This document shows positions 57,401 to 64,000 of a stretch of DNA of 64,000 nt, piece by piece. Below the pieces are notes generated by a model. The model saw nothing but the letters and a program-made list of their open reading frames with translations. It had not been told where the DNA came from and did not search any database. The position numbers and the translations under genes are program-made. The stretch covers positions 310,001 through 374,000 of the forward strand of contig BCJJ01000013.1 in assembly GCA_039545355.1 (NCBI GenBank). Reading direction: 5' to 3'. Each line of letters begins with the position of its first letter. The first letter of the stretch is position 1. This stretch comes from Trichosporon coremiiforme. Taxonomy: Eukaryota > Basidiomycota > Tremellomycetes > Trichosporonales > Trichosporonaceae.

Positions 57401-60400
57401 GCCTGGGCTGCGGCTAGCGCTTGCAGCCCAGAATCGTTAGAGTACGTCAGTAAATTTGAGGTGGCTGTAGTGATAAGCGAAGTAGGTCGGTTCCATCCGG
57501 CAGCACGCCGGCCGTCTGGATCGAACGAAAGTGGTGGGGCGCCAGGTGTCCAAGCTTCCGGGCCCTCAGGCGCTCGGTTAAGAAGTCTCTAGCGGTCCAG
57601 ACAATTTATCAGCAGGTATTTGATAGGCTGTATGCATTGCACCAGGGAGCGATGAACGATATCATCAGCACGCAAGCTCTTCGCAAAGATTGACTGCCAA
57701 ACGGTGTCCACCCAACATCTAACGTAGACGTCTGCATCCAGAGTGCGGACGGCATCGAAGTGCGGAGTCGCCGCGTGGCGAGAGCTATGTCTCGCCACTC
57801 AATGACCGTTTCCGCACTGAGCAGATCTAGCGCCCTTCCTCCCAGCACCGCGTGTTGCCACCTCGAGTCCGGCGTGCGACGGAAAAAGCAGATGAGCCCT
57901 TCATTGAGTGGGCCATAGGGTTGGTCGGCCGACTGTGGCGTGGCAGCTCGAAGGTTGAGTTGTAAGGGCAGGGAAACGGGAGCCGAGTAAGCTGCAGGGA
58001 TGGGTCACGAGTTTGCAGGGCCGAGTGGGTCGACGAGGAACGAGGGAGATTCCCGGTGAGTTGCTGCCACACTCAGAGCCTGCAGTCCATGCGGGTAGGT
58101 GGCGCTTACCCTTTGCGGACTCGTTACCGTCGTAGGCGAGGTGGGCTGATGTCCGGGACCTCTAACCGAGCCACAGGTGTTTAGAGTTGGAGTCGAGGGT
58201 CGAGTGTAAACGTACCAGGGATTGGCCGCAGAGGCATTTGGCCAACCCCAACGTGGGAAATTGATTCATAATCGCTCATGTTATGTGAAAACACTTGCCG
58301 CTGTGGCGCTCCGAAGGCCGTACGTTGGGTTTGTCACTGCCGTCTTGTTGGCTCATGGCTCAGGCAGGTGGGGGGCGTATGGGGAGTCTGAGAAGGACAC
58401 GGGCATTTGAAGCGCGCGAGTGGCACAGGCGGAGAGTGTTGCGGATTCGCTGTACAGTCAGAAGCAGCACTCGGGTATCAGGGGGACGGAAAGAGGTGTG
58501 TTGCTATGCTCCCGCGGAAACTTCTTAACCCCCCGTCGATCTGGACCGGTAGTTAAAGGGCGGAACAGTGCTCCGAGTCTGAGTCCGCAAGCAGGGACGC
58601 TGGACGATCCGGTTAACGCAGGCGCCGTGGTCGAAGTGCGGTGCTTGTCTCAGGCGCTGCAGACCGCTCTCACGACGGTGGAGCACTGGAAGTGTTGCCA
58701 CTGAGGTGCGACCTGTGGAAGGCGGCGTGAGTGAGGCAAGTCGCGCGTGCTCGGTGCCTTGGACGGCCGGAGGATGGTCTCGATTGCTGTTTGGATGGAC
58801 AAGAAGCCGACCCTATGAGAGGGCGACTGCGGAATGCAGTGACGTCATGCGTGTCCGAATCTCGTGCTAGACATGCCGGCGGGTCAAGTAGGCATCTTGT
58901 GTGATCCACGGCGAAGGCGGAGTTCGATCGCGCCATTAGTCCTTCCGATGCCGCGCTTCGGAATCGTGCCTCTGCTGCGAGCACATTTTAGATGCAGCCT
59001 GGAGGGACTGCGATCGGCGGCGGGTCAGTACTGCACAATGGCACCAGAGCAGAGAGACGAGGTGGACGTCGGGTTTCCCGGACCCGTTACCGCTCAGGCA
59101 CGGCCACGATATTCGAGCATTCCGAGCCCGGCCGGAGAGAGCAGGCGATTAAACATGACGAGTGTCGAGATCAACCAACGGTGGCACTTGCGCGGCAACT
59201 GTCGCAGCTTCTCGGCGCAGCTAGGTGTGGCGTCTGCAGCGCGGGCCGTTCTCCCCGATGCTACCCTGGTCTTCGATCTCCGGTTCCTAACGTCTTCTGA
59301 CGATTGAAGGGGGAAGCGCCGCAAGTGGCATCTTGATTTAGCCAGTAGCCGCGCAGCTGCAGATGGGATGGCGGAGGTCGAGTTAGAGGTAAATGTGTCA
59401 GTTGCCCTTCCGTGAAAGCGGGGTGGCGATGGCGAGGAAGGCCAGGAAGACAGGGATGGCCAAAGGACCGAGCAGGCGGAGCAGAAAGGGCGGTATTAAG
59501 CTTCAAGACACGAAGGGCTTAAAGGGCGACAGTCGGTCAATCTGATCAGGTCACTAAGCAACAAGGACGAGGTTAATCTAGGGAGGAAGATGGGGAGGGC
59601 GAATCATTCGAGGTGGACAGAGCAACGGTGAGAACGCAGGTGCAATAATGGGCCGACGAGTGACAATAGTGGAATGGATGGGCTGGAGATAGGCTCAATC
59701 GAGTTGTCGCAGTCTCAGGGGCTACATAACGATTGCTCAGATCGAGGGAAGGCGTACGGGGAGTGAGAGAGCAGTTGGCGCAGGCGGCAGCCGTGCAGAT
59801 GCGAGTGCACGGTGCACGGCGCACGGCGCGGTGCGTGCTGCGGCCGACAACATGGTTGAGCCTGATACCGCCGACAAAGCCATTCCAGGCTGACTTCGGC
59901 GCTCGGCGCACGGTCCGCCGGGCGACTGTCGCGGCTGACCAGAGAGACCGGCACTCGCCGCTGGGGCATCACCGGCCAGGTTTCCAAACAACCCAACATG
60001 GCAAACATCCAGCGACCCTCCGGATTGCCCTTGATACCTGCATCCTGCACATGTGGAAAGTGTTTTAGTACGTTCCAGCCCGTGTTCTCTGGTACAGGCG
60101 TCCGTGATCTTTCCTGCATCTGCTCCTGAAGTGAATGATCCTCTTCCCTGCGCATGTAGGAGCCAGATCTGATCCGCCATTGTACGGTCTGCCTCGGAAG
60201 GCAAGCTTCCCTTCGTGTCGGTCTTTTCCTCCTCCTTTCTCATCCCACACGGCCCGGATTGCCCGAGCATGCCAGGCTCACAGCAGATTACGGACACAGA
60301 CGTCTGGCTCTGATGGACATGCATTGATGGTTACAAATCTGGTGGATACAATTACAGAAATTCACTGCGCTCTGCGGCAACCAAAAGAGATCCGAATCAT

Positions 60401-60538
60401 TTCCATGCGTAATCGATGTCGAATGAGACATGTCGGCTGTTGCTAGCTGCAAGCAACTCAACATCCCCACAAACTGAATGCGCTGCCGGAAAGCAAGCTT
60501 ACTGCGTCACATTCTTAGACCGTGGAAGCACGATCATT
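45424..60538. other. 15-kb gene desert, no supported gene
   Basis: Between the GNAT gene's ATG and the stop of the gene at 60539 I find no frame with a recognisable domain or a convincing exon chain, in a window where genes otherwise appear every 2-4 kb. Base composition looks less GC-rich than the genes, especially 52-58 kb. Longer frames lack ATG starts (minus 46102-46998 and plus 50279-51202 both begin at non-ATG codons) or overlap two others. The first 1.5 kb is C/T-rich on the minus strand and may be the GNAT gene's promoter or leader. Weak gene-like traces are at 54760-55010 and 55206-55490. No intact transposon, rRNA or tRNA was seen. Decayed repeats, heterochromatin or a centromere are possible. 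Confidence 0.5.
52387..52420. repeat. direct repeat of a poly-C plus CAAATTGACC unit (x2)
   Basis: Two adjacent copies of a C-run followed by CAAATTGACC, the second with a longer C-run. Confidence 0.75.
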
Positions 60539-62909
60539 CTACTGCTCAGTCCATCCCTGGACGAGTGCGTCCACGCTTGCGTCCAGTCCTTCCTCCAACT
60601 CGGGAACATTCACCACGTTTCTGATACCATTCGTCGAGGCAGTCGTGGTGTTGTTGTTCGTGTTGTTGGGGAGGCTAGGCGGGTTAAACTCGTCCGATCG
60701 GCCGCGCTCTGGCCAGACTCCTGCGACGCCCGATGCCCACATCCAACCCTCTCCGAGATCGCGAGGAAGGTGACCACGCCTCATGAGCGAGTTCGGCATC
60801 GTGAAGCGTTTGTGACTCGGAGCAACATGGCCAAGTCGCAGAGGTGGTTTGCTGCCGGGCGACGTTGGCTGGTGACTGGCAGGCTGTGCGCGCATCGCTG
60901 CTTGAGCGGCTGAGATCATGTCGAGACGCTGGTACAGCTCGTTCAGTCGTTCCGAGCGCCAAGTTGGCGTCCGCACTTCAAGAACCTTCTGGTCGACGCC
61001 CTCAGCCCATCCTCCCTTTCCTGGCTTCTGAGGCTCCGGACTGTGCGAACGCAGGACCTCAAGCCAGTGACCGCGTCTGCTGGCCGACTGCTCGTCTGCT
61101 TCATCTTCTCCGGCCGATGAATACTCTGACGACATATAATCGATGTGCAAGGCCGACTGAGGCAGGACGCTGCCAAAGGACGGATCCAAAGCCGCCTTGG
61201 CACGGCGCTTTTGCTTCTGTGGACCGAGTCAGCTCTGGGAATATCACAAGACAGGACTGAAGAAAAGGAGGCGCACGGTCAAGAAACTCAGACTGGTGTA
61301 GCCGCCGAGTGAGCAACTCTGCCTTACTTGACCAGCGCATGGACTATGAGCACGAGACAGCTCCCAGAGATCTGAAGGGAGAATATCGATCCCGCCACGC
61401 TGCTGCAGGCCAACAGTGAAGACGACGATTGTCGGCTGCCTAATATGGCTATGCAACTTGCCCACTTCCCAGATATCCGGCATAATGCATGGGCGGGAAG
61501 ATCGCCGCCGATCTGCCCCTCCCACGTCATCGCACCGGTGTCCAAACAAATCCGTCCCATCTGTGCCGATTCTATGTCGCCGACAACAGACGAGGATGAC
61601 CAAGATAACTTACCAGATCTTTGCGCGCCCAACGACGTCTATTCTTCACGTATTTCTCCTTCTTCTTGGCGTGCTTAGGGTCAACCTCCGCCATGTAGCG
61701 CTTTGCGAAATTCTGGAACGCGGTGCGAGCCGCAGTCTGTGATGTCAGCAAGACATTTTCCTAAGTCATTTCCGACAGCCGCCCTGTTCAAGACGCAGCT
61801 CCTTCTCTCCGACCTAATCGGAGAACAGATAGCGCGCGGCGGGCCTCTATCAATGACACCTACCTTGACGATATCCTCATCCAGGTCCTCAGGAGGAACC
61901 TTGTTCCAAACCTGATAGTTGCGAGCCTCCGTAATGAAAAGCGCGCACACCCGGTCAAGCCACTGAGATCGCGTCAGCACATGTTTACGCCAAATTCCAG
62001 TCCGTCGGGCGTGAGCCTGGAGAGCCTTTCCGCTTCTATTCTGGATCCAATGGAGATCCTCGTCGCGGTCTTCATGCGGGAGCAAGGCACCGCGCCAATC
62101 AGACAGCGCCCCCAAGCGACACGACGCAATGACGGCGTAAGGGTACTCACCTGAGCATTGTTGGGATCACTGACGCCCGCAGGCCAATTCGGTACCCATG
62201 CGCCAACCTCGGGAGGAGCACTGGGGAGGGTCAAGGCTGTTGGCGGTGGCAGGTCATCGTCCAAGCCGATGTTCATGGCATACCGCATCTTGGTGCGAAT
62301 AGCGCGAGCAAGCTCGACTCGTCGTCCCTTCTCCACCCTTTTGCCCGTCCCTTCATCGCGCTTCTTTCTTGGGGGCGACAGCGGCCGCTTGCGGGAACCA
62401 GAGCGCTCCCGGCTGGTGTGAGAGTAGGGGGAACCGTAAGGTGGCAGAGGGGCATGAGGAAGGGATGGCGGTGTGGGCTGCGTAGGTGTCAAAGATGCAC
62501 CGCGTGGGATGGAATTCTGCTGTGCGACGTGCGGACTGTGAACCTGCGGGTGAGGCTGATGGTGCGGCAGCGCATGGTGGTGCGAGGTCTGGGGGGAATG
62601 ATGGTGTGGTGGGCCGTGGCCGTGGTTGTGAGAGTGATTGTGAGAGTGGTTGTGAGAGTGATTGTGGTGTTGCATGTGAGCCGGTTGGGCGATCTGATTC
62701 GGGGGTGGCAGTTGAACGAACTGTGGCTGGAAGACTGGCATTAGGTCTTGAACGCCGCCTCCAACGTTTGCAAGAGCTCGACGCAACCGGATGACTTCTT
62801 GCTTGAGCTGGTCGACAGACCAACCATCGAGCGAGGCGATGTTGTCGTATTCCACGGGTTGCAGGTTGGCCAGCGCCGAGATGAAGGACGCGGTGTGGTC
62901 TTCTTCCAT
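60539..62909 (-). CDS. uncharacterised basidiomycete-type protein with His/Asn-rich repeat
   Basis: I do not recognise a named family. Proposed exons: 62909-62151, 62058-61864, 61736-61614, 61216-60539. All junctions are phase 0, giving 584 residues. The N-terminus has a short helix (SVDQLKQEVIRLRRALANVGG), then a disordered region with NHSH tetrapeptide repeats, His/Pro/Gln stretches and a basic patch (RKRPLSPPRKKR) that could be nuclear-localising. The centre is compact and aromatic (DLHWIQNRSGKAL, QWLDRVCALFITEARNYQVW, TAARTAFQNFAKRYM). A basic Arg/Lys helix (RRRWARKDLKQKRRAKA) and LHIDYMSSEYSSAGED follow, then VLEVRTPTWRSERLNELYQRLD, a pattern I associate with uncharacterised basidiomycete proteins, from memory. 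The introns are 92, 127 and 397 nt, longer than usual; the 92-nt acceptor was chosen to restore frame and the 397-nt intron may contain a cassette exon. Confidence 0.72.
62625..62665 (-). repeat. 12-bp coding tandem repeat (Asn-His-Ser-His units)
   Basis: Tandem 12-bp units within the gene at 60539-62909, encoding repeated NHSH; single A/G differences between units. Confidence 0.85.
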
Positions 62910-63591
62910 AATCCTATAGCATCTGGCTGGCTCGGGATAGATTTCGGATGGTGGCGGTCAGGTGGAGGGGGAGAGGGCCAGACAGATGCGAGGTAGTGAG
63001 ATCGAGAAGGAATGAGGAGGGAGGTGGAGCGTGGTATGGCGAGGAGTGCGGGGCAGCGAGAATGGCCGTGTCGGTGAGGATGAAATGAGAAGGAGAGAGG
63101 TATGAGATATCCGGAGGTGGCGACATGATGGTATATCAATACTTGGACAGGACGCAGAAAACATACCGCAAGCACATGGCAAAGCCGAATGGCACAGTGC
63201 GCACAACAACCCAGGAGCCCGGCGCGCCCAGCGCATATCGCGGACGCCTGACGCCAGGCCGTCAGGGCGGCCGCGTGACGTACTCACGGACAACCCTTTT
63301 AACTCCGACCTGACATTTCGGTTCGCGCCCTGACCTGATCATGGTTCGACGCTCGAACTCGTCCTCGATGCATCTGACGCGCTCGTCATCGACTCCATCC
63401 TGCACACATCCGCACATCTGCATCGACCAGCATTGCCCGCTCCCACATTCTCAAGCCCCCACTAGCTCGTCGCCCACTGACCCGCCAAGAATCCGACTTC
63501 CGCCGCGCCTTCCCTCTCCATTTCCTCGCCGCATTCTCACCTGCCTTCCCCTCCTCTCCCTCTCCCTATTTCTGTCTTCCGAGTCTCCTCC
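62910..63591. promoter_or_regulatory. shared divergent promoter, His/Asn-repeat gene / CHY zinc-finger gene
   Basis: 682 bp between two divergent ATGs. The last 250 bp before the plus-strand ATG are strongly C/T-rich (63360-63590), consistent with a leader, and minus-strand sequence near 62960-63110 is likewise C/T-rich. The 122-codon plus frame at 63341 overlaps this tract but is out of frame with the next exon and is not annotated. Confidence 0.5.
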
Positions 63592-64000
63592 ATGTGGTAC
63601 GTTGGCTGCTGTCCCTGCCGAGACCCCTTTGTTCTGGACCAGAGAGCGATCCAGCTCCAGCGCAGCGTCCAGAGATTCCCAATGGCCTTCCAAGCTCCGG
63701 AAACGATAGGAGCTGGAGCTGGCGTGCTGGATCTAGATCTGGGCGGTGGGGCACGGCGGAAATGACATCGCGTATCCTGGACGAAGATTAACGGCTTCCG
63801 CAGCAAGCACATTCTGAACGCCCAAGTGTCCATCAGGGCGCCGTGCTGCCAGAAGTGGTTTGACGTAAGTGTCTCGAAAGCTTGGGATCTGCGCGCTTGT
63901 GGTCTGAAGCAAGTGGCTGTCGCTGGAGGTGCAGACGGGTCTGTCGATTTTGCGCCTCCCCGCACCATCTGCTCCAAACAATGGTAGGCGCGCGGGCCGG
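63592..64000 (+). CDS. CHY-type zinc-finger protein, 5' part only
   Basis: Start of a gene that continues beyond the window. Exon 1 is only five bases, ATGTG (63592-63596), followed by a 207-nt intron (donor GTACGT, acceptor TTCCGCAG). Exon 2 begins at 63804 and reads, after the completed Cys codon, KHILNAQVSIRAPCCQKWFD, then meets the donor GTAAGT at 63865. This matches the opening of fungal CHY zinc-finger proteins, where the CC pair and the following CxxCH residues bind zinc; the CxxCH part must lie in the next exon, outside. The start is chosen because MC joined to KHILNAQ agrees with what I remember of the family, and the only long upstream frame is out of phase. Confidence 0.68.

Noticed and set aside
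59715..60324. Three overlapping minus-strand frames (61-195 codons) just past the stop of the gene at 60539
   Set aside because: All three frames are open at once and each looks equally protein-like, as expected by chance in GC-rich DNA. No start or splice logic favours one.
1..64000. CRISPR arrays, intact transposons, rRNA genes, telomeric repeats and lipopeptide pheromone genes (short CAAX-ending frames starting MDAF)
   Set aside because: Looked for by eye on both strands; none found. Small or diverged copies could have been missed without a search tool.

Overview
The window looks like a chromosome piece from a GC-rich basidiomycete yeast, most likely a tremellomycete. The evidence is: intron-rich genes whose introns are mostly 35-60 nt, with GTRAGT-type donors and CTRAC/CTGAC-like branch sites; typical fungal families (TOK-type K+ channel, Zn2Cys6 regulator, kelch-BTB protein, yapsin-like protease); and a nuclear tRNA-Leu with an anticodon-loop intron. 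I worked from the sequence alone, so the taxonomic placement is inference. Exon boundaries were chosen by hand from splice signals, frame continuity and protein sense.

Layout. 1-1808 (-): 5' part of an AAAP-family amino acid transporter, cut by the window edge. 5981-7537 (-): GPI-type aspartyl protease. 11219-15313 (+): DOA4/USP8-like deubiquitinase with dimerisation, rhodanese and UCH domains. 15866-17449 (-): an extremely His/Gly/Arg-rich protein behind a TATA box. 18497-21610 (-): kelch-BTB protein. 21.6-28.3 kb is gene-poor, with one broken-looking coding patch at 27161-27660. 28333-28440 (+): tRNA-Leu(CAA). 28690-32790 (-): TOK1-like two-pore K+ channel with an exceptionally long tail. 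34366-36551 (+): Zn2Cys6 transcription factor. 37287-38177 (+): LURP-one-related protein carrying an apparent one-base frameshift. 38277-39279 (-): ALY/REF-like RNA-binding protein, divergent from 40056-41909 (+): THP3/LENG8-like SAC3/GANP protein. 42784-45423 (-): GNAT-domain protein with an 870-nt intron. 45.4-60.5 kb: about 15 kb with no gene I can defend. 60539-62909 (-): uncharacterised basidiomycete-type protein. 63592-64000 (+): start of a CHY zinc-finger gene, divergent from the previous one.

The genes are independent eukaryotic units and no operon or biosynthetic cluster is visible. The only functional pairing is the divergent RNA-binding adaptor and THP3-like gene, both expected in mRNP maturation/export and sharing a 776-bp intergenic region. 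The most unusual items are the His-rich protein, the K+ channel tail, the frameshifted LURP-one gene, very small exons (5 nt and 21 nt) and very long introns (457, 870 and 397 nt) beside otherwise 35-60 nt introns, and the 15-kb gene desert, which could be heterochromatin or a centromere.
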